This document shows, in pieces, positions 7,769 through 15,612 of a stretch of 22,495 nt of DNA. Within the stretch, counting starts at the first letter, position 1. Every line of letters starts with the position of its first letter. The notes under the pieces were generated by a model. That model was not told where the DNA came from and did not search any database. It saw only the letters and a program-made list of their open reading frames with translations. The stretch comes from JBBSNV01 sp964458605 (lineage in GTDB: Bacteria > Pseudomonadota > Alphaproteobacteria > Reyranellales > JAQSWP01), in assembly GCA_964458605.1 (NCBI GenBank), contig CAYWLS010000040.1:1-22495 (forward strand), given 5' to 3'. Made by a program: the position numbers and the translations under genes.

Positions 7769-8131
7769 ATGTCCACGGCCAAGAAACTCTTCGAGCGTCG
7801 CCAGCGGCGCAACCGCGTGCAGATCGCGCGCAAGGCGACCGATCGGCCGCGCCTGAGCGTGTTCCGCTCGGGCAAGCATATCTACGCCCAGGTGATCGAC
7901 GATGCGGTGGGCCGCACCCTGGCCGCCGCCTCGACCCTGGAGAAGGACCTCAAGGGTTCGCTCAAGACCGGCGCCAACGTCGATGCGGCCAGCGCGGTGG
8001 GCAAGCTGGTGGCCGAACGGGCGGTCGCGGCCGGCGTCAAGAACGTCGTGTTCGATCGCGGCGGCTATCTGTATCACGGGCGCATCAAGGCGCTCGCCGA
8101 CGCGGCTCGCGAAGCCGGCCTGTCGTTCTAA
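7769..8131 (+). CDS. rplR: 50S ribosomal protein L18
   Basis: The 120-residue 5S rRNA-binding protein starts MSTAKKLFERRQRRNRVQIA. It has RPRLSVFRSGKHIYAQVIDD and ends VVFDRGGYLYHGRIKALADAAREAGL-F, all characteristic of L18. An open frame runs further upstream through rplF, but AAGGA at 7757-7761 and homology fix the start at 7769. The gap to rpsE is 15 bases. Confidence 0.98.
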   Translation: MSTAKKLFERRQRRNRVQIARKATDRPRLSVFRSGKHIYAQVIDDAVGRTLAAASTLEKDLKGSLKTGANVDAASAVGKLVAERAVAAGVKNVVFDRGGYLYHGRIKALADAAREAGLSF

Positions 8132-8146
8132 CGGAGCAATTTTCAA

Positions 8147-8740
8147 ATGGCACGTTCCCCGGGAAGCAATCGTGAATCGCGTGGTGGTGGTCGGGACCGC
8201 GACCGCGAGCGCGGCAAGGATCGCGAAGAGAGCGAACTGGTAGACAAGCTGGTCGGCATCAACCGTGTCGCCAAGGTGGTCAAGGGCGGCCGTCGTTTCG
8301 CCTTCGCCGCGATCGTCGTGGTGGGCGATCAGCGCGGCCGGGTCGGCGTCGGCTCGGGCAAGGCCCGCGAGGTGCCGGAAGCCATCCGCAAGGCGACCGA
8401 AACGGCCAAGCGCCATCTGGTGCGCGTGCCGCTGCGCGAAGGCCGTACCCTGCATCACGACGTGAACGGCCGCTTCGGCGCCGGCCGCGTGGTGCTGCGC
8501 GCGGCTCCGGCCGGTACCGGCATCATCGCCGGCGGCCCGATGCGCGCCATCTTCGAGACCCTGGGCGTGCAGGATGTCGTCGCCAAGTCGACCGGCACCT
8601 CCAACCCGCACAACATGATCAAGGCGACGCTCGCCGCCTTGGCCAAGCTGAATTCGCCCCGCATGGTGGCGTCGCGTCGCGGCAAGAAGGTCGGCGACCT
8701 GATCGGCCGCCGCGACGAGACCGCCGAAGCGCAGGAATAG
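8147..8740 (+). CDS. rpsE: 30S ribosomal protein S5
   Basis: The 197-residue protein takes part in decoding accuracy and mRNA helicase activity at the entry tunnel. After a charged, Arg/Asp/Glu/Gly-rich N-terminal tail of about 28 residues come the dsRBD-like core (ELVDKLVGINRVAKVVKGGRR, VVVGDQRGRVGVGSGKAREVPEA) and the S5 C-terminal domain (APAGTGIIAGGPMRAIFETLGV, STGTSNPHNM). ACGGAG at 8131-8136 precedes the ATG. Such charged tails are seen in alphaproteobacterial S5. Confidence 0.98.
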   Translation: MARSPGSNRESRGGGRDRDRERGKDREESELVDKLVGINRVAKVVKGGRRFAFAAIVVVGDQRGRVGVGSGKAREVPEAIRKATETAKRHLVRVPLREGRTLHHDVNGRFGAGRVVLRAAPAGTGIIAGGPMRAIFETLGVQDVVAKSTGTSNPHNMIKATLAALAKLNSPRMVASRRGKKVGDLIGRRDETAEAQE

Positions 8741-8752
8741 TCGGAGACCATC

Positions 8753-8941
8753 ATGGCCAGCGAGAAGAAGACACTCACGGTCACGCAGACCGGCAGCCCG
8801 ATCGGCCGCACGGACGACCAGTTGGCGACCCTGGTCGGCCTTGGCCTGGGCAAGCGTCATCGCAGCCGCCAGCTGGAGGACACTCCGGCCGTGCGCGGCA
8901 TGATCAACAAGATCAAGCACCTGGTACGCGTCGAAGAGTAG
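8753..8941 (+). CDS. rpmD: 50S ribosomal protein L30
   Basis: The 62-residue small 50S protein contains the L30 pattern V-T-Q-T-G-S-P-I-G-R near residues 10-19, a LVGLGLGKRHRS segment and VRGMINKIKHLV at the end. It sits at the standard place between rpsE and rplO. A CGGAGA sequence precedes the ATG. Confidence 0.97.
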   Translation: MASEKKTLTVTQTGSPIGRTDDQLATLVGLGLGKRHRSRQLEDTPAVRGMINKIKHLVRVEE

Positions 8942-8971
8942 GGCGCGCCCGTTCAGCGAAGGAAACAAGTC

Positions 8972-9445
8972 ATGCGTCTCAACCAGATTTCCGACAATCC
9001 CGGCGCGCACAAGATGCGCATGCGCGTGGGCCGCGGCATCGGGTCGGGCAAGGGTAAGACCTCCGGTCGCGGCGTGAAGGGCCAGAAGGCCCGCACCGGC
9101 GTCGCCGTCAAGGGTTTCGAAGGCGGCCAGATGCCGTTGCACCGCCGCCTGCCCAAGCGCGGCTTCAAGAACGTGCTGGCTTCGCGGTTCGTCGAAGTCA
9201 ATTTGGGCAAGCTGCAGGCCGCGATCGATGCGGGCAAGCTGGACGCCAAGCAGACGATCGACGCTGCCGCGCTCAAGGCGGCCGGCGTGATCCGCCGCGC
9301 CCGCGACGGCGTGCGCGTGCTGGCCAAGGGCGAACTGAAGGCGGCCATCACCCTGGATGTGGCGGGGGCTTCGGCTTCGGCCGTGGCGGCGGTGGAAAAG
9401 GCGGGCGGCAAGATCAATCTGCCGGCGGCGCCCGCGAAAGCGTGA
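8972..9445 (+). CDS. rplO: 50S ribosomal protein L15
   Basis: The 157-residue late assembly protein of the 50S subunit has the usual glycine/arginine-rich N-terminal part (RVGRGIGSGKGKTSGRGVKGQKAR, about residues 18-41). EGGQMPLHRRLPKRGF and a globular C-terminal domain with GVRVLAKGEL follow. AAGGAAA lies upstream of the ATG. A 93-base gap with a hairpin separates it from secY. Confidence 0.97.
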   Translation: MRLNQISDNPGAHKMRMRVGRGIGSGKGKTSGRGVKGQKARTGVAVKGFEGGQMPLHRRLPKRGFKNVLASRFVEVNLGKLQAAIDAGKLDAKQTIDAAALKAAGVIRRARDGVRVLAKGELKAAITLDVAGASASAVAAVEKAGGKINLPAAPAKA

Positions 9446-9450
9446 TCGGC

Positions 9451-9473
9451 CGGGGGCTTGAATTCCGCCCCCG
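9451..9473 (+). other. GC hairpin in the rplO-secY spacer
   Basis: A 7-bp perfect inverted repeat (arms 9451-9457 and 9467-9473) with a 9-base loop lies 6 bases after the rplO stop. No T run follows, so it is a poor intrinsic terminator. It could attenuate transcription, protect the rplO 3' end or mark an RNA processing site between the ribosomal part and secY-adk. Confidence 0.4.
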
Positions 9474-9538
9474 CAGCCGAAATCTGAACGTGGTCTGGCC
9501 GCGCAGGGGCGCGACCGCAGCATGGCGGGATAGGACAC

Positions 9539-10873
9539 ATGGCGTCAGCCGCTGAACAGCTAGCTGCCAATCTGAGCTTTGCGAGCTTCCGCAACGCCAC
9601 CGAACTGAAAAAGCGCTTGTGGTTCACCCTGGGCGCTTTGATCGTCTATCGCATCGGCAGCTACATCCCGGTGCCCGGCATCGACCCCCAGGCCCTGGCC
9701 CAGGTGTTCAATTCCTCGGCCGGCGGCCTGCTCGGCCTGGTCAACGTGTTCTCCGGCGGCGCGCTGGGGCGCATGACGATCTTCGCCCTCAACATCATGC
9801 CCTACGTGTCGGCCTCGATCATCGTGCAGATCCTGACCACGGTGCTGCCGAGCTGGGAGGCGATGAAGAAGGAAGGCGAGCAGGGCCGCAAGAAGCTGAA
9901 CCAGTACACCCGCTACGGCACGGTGGTGCTGGCGGCGCTGCAGGCCTACGGCATCGCGGTCGGTCTGGAAGGCGCCAGCAATGGCGGCGTGGTGCTCGAT
10001 CCGGGCGTCTACTTCCGCTTCGTCACCGTCGTTACCCTGGTGGGCGGCACCATGTTCCTGCTGTGGCTGGGCGAGCAGATCACCGCCCGCGGCGTGGGCA
10101 ACGGCGTGTCGCTGATCATCTTCGCCGGCATCGTGGCTTCCCTGCCCGGCGGCCTGGTGCAGATCCTCGAGCTGGGCCGCACCGGCGCCATGTCGGCGGC
10201 ATTCATCATCGCGCTGCTGGTCGGCATCGTCGCGGTGATTGCGTTCTGCGTGTTCATGGAGCTGGCGCAGCGGCGCATCCTGGTCCAGTACCCCAAGCGA
10301 CAGTCGGGCAATCGCGTCTATGGCGGCGAGAGCTCGCACCTGCCGCTGAAGATCAACACCGCCGGCGTCATCCCGCCGATCTTCGCTTCGTCCCTGCTGC
10401 TGGCTCCGGCCACGGTGGCCGGCTTCGGCGCGGCGCAAGGCAGCGAGTGGATGACCTGGCTGACCAACAACCTGGGGCATGGCCGGCCGGCCTACATGGT
10501 GCTCTACGTCGCCATGATCATCTTCTTCGCGTTCTTCTACACCGCGGTGATGTTCAATCCGGTGGAGACGGCCGACAATCTGAAGAAATACGGCGGCTTC
10601 ATCCCCGGCATCCGGCCGGGCAAGAACACCGCCGACTATCTCGATTACGTGCTGACCCGCATCACGGTGATCGGCGCCATCTATCTGGCGGCGATCTGCG
10701 CCCTGCCGGAATTGCTGATCGCCGAGGCGGCCATCCCGTTCTATTTCGGCGGCACCAGCCTGCTCATCATGGTGTCGGTGACGCTCGATACGGTGGCCCA
10801 GATCCAGTCGCATCTTCTGGCGCATCAATACGAAGGCCTGATCAAGAAGGCACGGCTCAAGGGGCGGAAATGA
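9539..10873 (+). CDS. secY: Preprotein translocase channel subunit SecY
   Basis: The 444-residue integral membrane protein forms the Sec channel with SecE and SecG. It has the expected series of about ten hydrophobic segments, the first near residues 28-46. Family motifs are YIPVPGID, GLLGLVNVFSGGALGRM, NIMPYVSASII-QILT, GNGVSLIIFAGI and the cytosolic loop Q-R-R-I-L-V-Q-Y-P-K-R, where SecA and ribosomes bind in known SecYs. GG-FIPGIRPGKNTADYL follows near residues 352-370. The ATG at 9539 has a GGGATAGGA upstream. It overlaps adk by 4 bases. Confidence 0.98.
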   Translation: MASAAEQLAANLSFASFRNATELKKRLWFTLGALIVYRIGSYIPVPGIDPQALAQVFNSSAGGLLGLVNVFSGGALGRMTIFALNIMPYVSASIIVQILTTVLPSWEAMKKEGEQGRKKLNQYTRYGTVVLAALQAYGIAVGLEGASNGGVVLDPGVYFRFVTVVTLVGGTMFLLWLGEQITARGVGNGVSLIIFAGIVASLPGGLVQILELGRTGAMSAAFIIALLVGIVAVIAFCVFMELAQRRILVQYPKRQSGNRVYGGESSHLPLKINTAGVIPPIFASSLLLAPATVAGFGAAQGSEWMTWLTNNLGHGRPAYMVLYVAMIIFFAFFYTAVMFNPVETADNLKKYGGFIPGIRPGKNTADYLDYVLTRITVIGAIYLAAICALPELLIAEAAIPFYFGGTSLLIMVSVTLDTVAQIQSHLLAHQYEGLIKKARLKGRK

Positions 10874-11520
10874 ACCTGATTCTGTTGGGGCCGCCAGGTG
10901 CCGGGAAGGGCACCCAGGCGCAGCGTTTGCAGGACGAGCTGGGGCTGATCCAGCTGTCGACCGGCGACATGCTGCGCGCCGCGGTGAAGTCGGGTAGCGA
11001 GCTGGGCAAGAAGGCCCAGGGCATCATGGAGCGCGGCGAACTGGTGCCGGACGATCTGATCATTTCCATGATCGACCAGCGCATCGCCCAGCCCGACTGC
11101 AAGAACGGCTTCATCCTGGACGGCTTCCCGCGCACCGTCGCCCAGGCCGAGGCCCTCGACAAGATGCTGGCCAAGCGCGGCCTGAAGCTGGACGCGGTGA
11201 TCGAAATGCAGGTCGACGAGAAGGTGCTGACCGAGCGCATCACCGGCCGCTTTTCCTGCGCCAAATGCGGCGCGGGCTATCACGATACGTTCAAGCGGCC
11301 CAAGAAGGCCGGCGTCTGCGACGTGTGCGGCAGCACCGAGTTCAGCCGCCGCAAGGACGACAATGCCGAGACCGTGACGGCGCGCCTGCGCGCCTATCGC
11401 GATCAGACGGCGCCGCTGCTGCCCTATTACCGGGCGCGCGGCACCCTGAAGGCGGTCGATGGGATGGCCTCGATGGAGGAGGTTTACCGCCAGATGAAGG
11501 CGGCCCTTGACAAACCGTAA
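10870..11520 (+). CDS. adk: Adenylate kinase (zinc-LID type)
   Basis: The 216-residue cytosolic enzyme catalyses ATP + AMP to 2 ADP. It has the P-loop GPPGAGKGT (residues 7-15), the AMP-binding STGDMLRAA, and DGFPRT near 84-89. The LID carries four cysteines, C130, C133, C150 and C153, as in zinc-binding adenylate kinases. The R-R-x-D-D and R-L-R-A-Y motifs follow. The start at 10870 overlaps the secY stop as ATGA, so translation is probably coupled. The adk-after-secY order is typical of alphaproteobacteria. This is the last gene of the spc-type block. Confidence 0.98.
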   Translation: MNLILLGPPGAGKGTQAQRLQDELGLIQLSTGDMLRAAVKSGSELGKKAQGIMERGELVPDDLIISMIDQRIAQPDCKNGFILDGFPRTVAQAEALDKMLAKRGLKLDAVIEMQVDEKVLTERITGRFSCAKCGAGYHDTFKRPKKAGVCDVCGSTEFSRRKDDNAETVTARLRAYRDQTAPLLPYYRARGTLKAVDGMASMEEVYRQMKAALDKP

Positions 11521-11537
11521 GTCTTTGGTTTTGCGAG

Positions 11538-11572
11538 TTGACTTGACCGGAATAGGCCCTATAATCGCGCGC
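11538..11572 (+). promoter_or_regulatory. Near-consensus housekeeping promoter of the alpha operon
   Basis: TTGACT (11538-11543), a 16-base spacer and a perfect TATAAT (11560-11565) make an almost ideal sigma-70-type promoter in the 122-base gap between adk and rpsM. A second TTGACC at 11543-11548 is too close to the -10 to act as its -35. The bases right after the -10 (11566-11572) are only G and C, a discriminator typical of promoters inhibited by ppGpp/DksA. The start of transcription is expected near 11572 (inferred), leaving a leader of about 70 bases. Confidence 0.85.
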
Positions 11573-11596
11573 TTTCGCAGGCGCGCCGGGGCCGTG

Positions 11597-11620
11597 TAGG
11601 GACCTTAACAACGTGCCCTA
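11597..11620 (+). promoter_or_regulatory. Hairpin in the alpha-operon leader
   Basis: Within the presumed 5' untranslated leader, 11597-11603 can pair with 11613-11620 with one bulged base, closing a loop of about 9 bases. It sits just upstream of the rpsM ribosome-binding site. It may be a ribosomal-protein binding or translation-control element, but the pairing is short and the role is inferred. Confidence 0.35.
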
Positions 11621-11642
11621 AGCTACTGAAGGAGCTTGAAAA

Positions 11643-12017
<375 letters not shown>

Positions 12018-12032
12018 TCAGGAGCACCTCTT

Positions 12033-12464
12033 ATGGCCAAACCAGCGACCCCAGCGGCCGCTTCCGGCGCAGCGCCGGCAGCCGGCGCGCCCCGCGCGCG
12101 GCGCCGCGAGCGCAAGAACATCACCTCCGGCGTGGCGCATGTGAACGCTTCGTTCAACAACACCATGGTCACCATCACCGACGTGCAGGGCAACACCATC
12201 GCCTGGTCGTCGTCGGGTACCCAGGGGTTCAAGGGTTCGCGCAAATCGACTCCGTTCGCCGCCCAGATGGCCGCCGAGGCCGCCGGTCGCAAGGCGATGG
12301 AGCACGGCATGCGCACGGTGGAGATCGAGGTGAAGGGCCCTGGTTCGGGCCGCGAATCGGCGCTGCGCGCGCTGCAGACGATCGGCATGACCGTCACGGC
12401 GATCCGCGACGTCACGTCGATCCCGCATAACGGTTGCCGTCCGCCCAAGCGCCGGCGCGTCTAG
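12033..12464 (+). CDS. rpsK: 30S ribosomal protein S11
   Basis: The 143-residue protein of the 30S platform lies near the Shine-Dalgarno helix. The conserved core starts at ARRRERKNITSGVAHVNASFNNTMVTITD (from about residue 22) and ends VTSIPHNGCRPPKRRRV, the S11 signature. About 20 N-terminal residues are Ala/Pro/Gly-rich and longer than in typical S11 (about 129 residues). AGGAG at 12020-12024, eight bases before the ATG, supports the longer start. Confidence 0.97.
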   Translation: MAKPATPAAASGAAPAAGAPRARRRERKNITSGVAHVNASFNNTMVTITDVQGNTIAWSSSGTQGFKGSRKSTPFAAQMAAEAAGRKAMEHGMRTVEIEVKGPGSGRESALRALQTIGMTVTAIRDVTSIPHNGCRPPKRRRV

Positions 12465-12503
12465 AGTTCTCGGCGGCCGCCTTTCGGTCGCCTGCCGGCG
12501 CGG

Positions 12504-12520
12504 GCCGCCCTTCGGGCGGC
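12504..12520 (+). other. Strong GC hairpin in the rpsK-rpoA spacer
   Basis: A perfect 7-bp inverted repeat (arms 12504-12510 and 12514-12520) surrounds TTC in the 131-base spacer. The next bases are TCTTGG, so there is no convincing T tract. It may reduce read-through into rpoA, or stabilise or mark mRNA ends, giving different levels of ribosomal proteins and polymerase alpha. In E. coli this position is filled by rpsD, which is absent here. Confidence 0.45.
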
Positions 12521-12595
12521 TCTTGGCGTCGGCTGTTTCATGTTTGTTGCGAATGATCGGACGGCGCCGCCGCCGTCCCAGAGAGGTTGGCACCC

Positions 12596-13612
12596 GTGCT
12601 TCAGAAGAACTGGCAAGATCTCATCAAGCCCAGCAAGCTGCAGACCGAAGCCGGCACCGATCCGTCGCGCACCGCGACCATCGTTGCCGAGCCGCTCGAG
12701 CGTGGCTTCGGACTGACGCTTGGCAATGCATTGCGTCGTATCCTGCTGTCATCTTTGCAGGGCGCCGCCGTCACGTCGATTAAAATCGATGGCGTGCTGC
12801 ATGAATTTTCGTCGATTCCGGGCGTGCGCGAAGACGTTACCGATATCGTGCTGAACGTCAAGTCGATGGCGGTGCGCTATCAGGGCGACCGGCCGCAGCG
12901 TCTGGTGCTGAAGGCGACCGGTCCGGGCGAAGTGACCGCCGGTCGCATCGAAACCCCGGGCGACGTGCAGGTGATGGATCCCGATCTGGTGATCTGCACC
13001 CTCGACGACGGCGCCTCGATCAACATGGAGCTGATGGTCTCGACCGGCAAAGGCTACGTGCCGGCGTCGGAGAACCGGCCCGAGGACGCGGTGATCGGCC
13101 TGATCCCGGTCGACGCGCTGTACAGCCCGGTGCGCAAGGTCTCCTACAAGGTCGACAACAGCCGCGTCGGCCAGAAGACCGACTACGACAAGCTGTCGCT
13201 GACCGTCGAGACCGACGGCACCGTGACGCCGGAAGACGCCGTGGCGCTGGCCGCCCGCATCCTGCAGGACCAGTTGCAGCTCTTCATCAATTTCGAGGAG
13301 CCGCAGCAGCCGGTGCACGACCAGCGCAGCGAAGACATGCCGTTCAACCGCAACCTGCTACGCAAGGTGGACGAGCTGGAGCTGTCGGTGCGGTCGGCCA
13401 ACTGCCTGAAGAACGACAACATCATCTATATCGGCGATCTGGTCCAGAAGACCGAGGCGGAGATGCTGCGGACGCCGAATTTCGGCCGCAAGTCGCTGAA
13501 CGAGATCAAGGAAGTGCTGGCGCAGATGGGGCTGCATCTCGGCATGGAGATCCCCAACTGGCCGCCGGAAAACATCGAAGAACTGGCCAAGCGCCTGGAA
13601 GAGCCGTATTGA
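12596..13612 (+). CDS. rpoA: DNA-directed RNA polymerase subunit alpha
   Basis: The 338-residue protein dimerises to nucleate RNA polymerase assembly. The N-terminal domain (about 1-230) shows LERGFGLTLGNALRRILLSSL and ENRPEDAVIGLIPVDALYSPV. The C-terminal domain (from about 250) shows ELSVRSANCLKN, the DNA-binding NFGRKSLNEIKEVL and LGM. An in-frame TTG at 12587 lies against the GAGAGG, while the GTG at 12596 is nine bases away and gives the canonical MLQKNWQDLIKPSK, so I take the GTG. rplQ follows after 32 bases. Confidence 0.97.
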   Translation: MLQKNWQDLIKPSKLQTEAGTDPSRTATIVAEPLERGFGLTLGNALRRILLSSLQGAAVTSIKIDGVLHEFSSIPGVREDVTDIVLNVKSMAVRYQGDRPQRLVLKATGPGEVTAGRIETPGDVQVMDPDLVICTLDDGASINMELMVSTGKGYVPASENRPEDAVIGLIPVDALYSPVRKVSYKVDNSRVGQKTDYDKLSLTVETDGTVTPEDAVALAARILQDQLQLFINFEEPQQPVHDQRSEDMPFNRNLLRKVDELELSVRSANCLKNDNIIYIGDLVQKTEAEMLRTPNFGRKSLNEIKEVLAQMGLHLGMEIPNWPPENIEELAKRLEEPY

Positions 13613-13644
13613 TCGGCTGATCGCGCGGGAGACGGAGAGAAGAA

Positions 13645-14073
13645 ATGCGACACGGAATGAACGGGCGCAAGCTCAACAGGACATCGAGCCATCGCCGCGC
13701 GCTGTTCTCCAACATGGCGGCGGCGCTGATCAAGCACGAGCAGATCGAGACCACGCTGCCCAAGGCCAAGGATCTGCGGCCGATCGTCGAGAAGCTGGTG
13801 ACCCTGGGCAAGCGCGGCGGCCTGCACGCGCGGCGCCAGGCGCTGGCCTATCTGCACGACCGGGTCATCACCGAGAAGCTGTTCTCGACCCTGGCGGAAC
13901 GGTATTCCGGCCGTCCCGGCGGCTACACCCGCGTCCTGAAGAAGGGCTTCCGCTACGGCGACGCCGCTCCGCTGGCGGTGATCGAGTTCGTCGATCGCGA
14001 CGTCGATGCCAAGGGCAAGGACAGCGGCCCTTCGCAGAAGGAAGGCGAGGAGAGCGGAGAGAAGGCGGCCTAG
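13645..14073 (+). CDS. rplQ: 50S ribosomal protein L17
   Basis: The 142-residue protein lies near the exit tunnel of the 50S subunit. It starts MRHGMNGRKLNRTSSHRRALFSNM, the diagnostic L17 N-terminus, then KAKDLRPIVEKLVTLGKRGGLHARRQAL and RPGGYTRVLKKGFRYGDAAP. The charged Glu/Lys/Ser-rich tail of about 20 residues is longer than in E. coli. It is the last gene of the alpha operon, followed by an intrinsic terminator. Confidence 0.98.
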   Translation: MRHGMNGRKLNRTSSHRRALFSNMAAALIKHEQIETTLPKAKDLRPIVEKLVTLGKRGGLHARRQALAYLHDRVITEKLFSTLAERYSGRPGGYTRVLKKGFRYGDAAPLAVIEFVDRDVDAKGKDSGPSQKEGEESGEKAA

Positions 14074-14104
14074 AGCCGGCACGATCCTCGTCAACGATTT
14101 CAAG

Positions 14105-14134
14105 GAGGCAGCCCGCGGGCTGCCTCTTTCTTTT
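14105..14134 (+). terminator. Intrinsic terminator of the alpha operon
   Basis: A perfect inverted repeat (arms 14105-14114 and 14117-14126; as RNA a 9-bp stem with a 4-base CGCG loop) is followed directly by TTTCTTTT (14127-14134). Flanking A and T bases can lengthen the stem. It lies 31 bases after the rplQ stop and is the best rho-independent terminator in the window. Confidence 0.9.
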
Positions 14135-14194
14135 CCGGCCGGGGCAACGGCGGTAGACTTTGCGCCCGATCGGCAAGCCAACGAGGTAGGCGCA

Positions 14195-15607
14195 ATGATG
14201 CTCGGCGATTTCCGGCGTTTCTGGCTGTTGCTGCCGCTGCTGGCGGCCTTCGTCGCCATGCCCGCTGCGGCGCAGAAGGCCCAGCTGCCGCAGAGCGCCG
14301 ATCAGGTGAAGCTCAGCTTCGCGCCGCTGGTCAAGGCGGTGTCGCCGGCGGTGGTCAACATCTATGCCCGCCGTCGCGTGCAGCAGAATGCCGGCCTGTT
14401 CAACAATCCGATCCTGCGCCGCTTCTTCGGCGACGAATTCATGCGCGCCCTGCCGCAGGAGCGCGTGCAGAACGCGCTGGGATCGGGCGTGATCGTGCGC
14501 GGTGGGGGCATCGTCGTCACCAACAACCACGTGGTCCAGGGCGCCGACGAGATCCGCGTCGTGCTGTCGGATCGGCGCGAATACGATGCCAAGCTGCTGC
14601 TGGCCGACGAACGCTCGGATCTGGCGGTGCTGAAGATCGTGGCCGACGGCGAGACCTTTCCCTATCTCGATCTGCGCGATTCGGATGACATCGAGGTCGG
14701 CGATCTGGTGGTGGCCATCGGCAACCCGTTCGGACTGAGCCAGACCGTGACTTTCGGCATCGTTTCGGCGACCGCGCGCACGTCGGTGCCGATCAACGAC
14801 ACCGGCTTCTTCATCCAGACCGACGCCGCCATCAACCCCGGCAATTCGGGCGGCGCGCTGGTGGGGATGGACGGCAAGCTGGTCGGCATCAACACGGCGA
14901 TCCTGTCCGGCACCGGCGGCTCGATCGGCATCGGCTTCGCCACGCCCTCCAACATCGTGGCGCGCGTGGTCGAGGCGGCCGAGAGCGGCACCGGCCGCGT
15001 CGTGCGCCCGTGGCTGGGCGCCTCGGTCCAGCCGGTCACCGCCGAGATCGCGGGCTCGCTGGGCCTGCCGCGGCCCAGCGGCGTGGTGGTGCGGGCCGTC
15101 AGCGCCGGCGGTCCGGCCGACAGGGTCGGCCTGCGCAGTTCCGACGTCATCGCCGCCATCAACGGCCATCCGGTCGACGACGAGCGGTCGGTGGGATTCC
15201 GCCTGGCCACCTTGCCGCTCAAGGGCAGCGTTCCGCTCCAGGTGATGCGCGGGGGCAAGGAGGTCACGCTCGAGCTGCCGCTGCAGGCGCCGCCGGAGAA
15301 CCCGCCGCGCGATCGCTTCACCTTCAACGCCCGGCCGTTCGCCGGCGCCACCGTCGTCAACCTGTCGCCGGCGGTGGCCGAGGAAATGAATGTCGCCCCG
15401 GACGCGCGCGGCGTCATGGTGACGGGCGTGATCGGCGGCTCGATGGGCGGCAGCTTCCTGCGTCCGGGCGACATCATCGTCTCGCTCAACGACAAGGCGA
15501 TCGACAGTGTCGCCACCCTGCGCCAACTGGTCGAGAATGGCGGGCGTCAGTGGCGCATCCAGCTGCGCCGCGGCGGCCAGACCGTAACCTTGAGCCTGCG
15601 CGGCTAG
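14195..15607 (+). CDS. Periplasmic HtrA/Deg-family serine protease (DegP/DegQ-like)
   Basis: The 470-residue protein is predicted to degrade or refold damaged envelope proteins. A signal peptide (charged start, hydrophobic residues 9-22, likely cut after P-A-A-A at 26) directs it to the periplasm. The trypsin-like domain holds the triad His112 (TNNHVV), Asp142 (ERSDLAVL) and Ser218 (NPGNSGGAL). Two PDZ domains follow, about 272-360 (from RPWLGASV) and 385-465. A longer frame upstream is not real. The ATG at 14195 has GAGG eight bases before it; the next codon is also ATG. No clear promoter was seen after the alpha-operon terminator. rarA follows 5 bases after its stop. Confidence 0.94.
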   Translation: MMLGDFRRFWLLLPLLAAFVAMPAAAQKAQLPQSADQVKLSFAPLVKAVSPAVVNIYARRRVQQNAGLFNNPILRRFFGDEFMRALPQERVQNALGSGVIVRGGGIVVTNNHVVQGADEIRVVLSDRREYDAKLLLADERSDLAVLKIVADGETFPYLDLRDSDDIEVGDLVVAIGNPFGLSQTVTFGIVSATARTSVPINDTGFFIQTDAAINPGNSGGALVGMDGKLVGINTAILSGTGGSIGIGFATPSNIVARVVEAAESGTGRVVRPWLGASVQPVTAEIAGSLGLPRPSGVVVRAVSAGGPADRVGLRSSDVIAAINGHPVDDERSVGFRLATLPLKGSVPLQVMRGGKEVTLELPLQAPPENPPRDRFTFNARPFAGATVVNLSPAVAEEMNVAPDARGVMVTGVIGGSMGGSFLRPGDIIVSLNDKAIDSVATLRQLVENGGRQWRIQLRRGGQTVTLSLRG

Positions 15608-15612
15608 GCTGC

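Noticed and set aside
11543..11548. Second -35-like TTGACC next to the alpha-operon promoter
   Set aside because: It is only 11 bases from the -10 and no other -10 fits downstream.
14131..14159. Possible promoter (TTTTCC / TAGACT) for the HtrA-type protease gene
   Set aside because: Both hexamers are far from consensus and overlap the terminator T tract; not enough to call.
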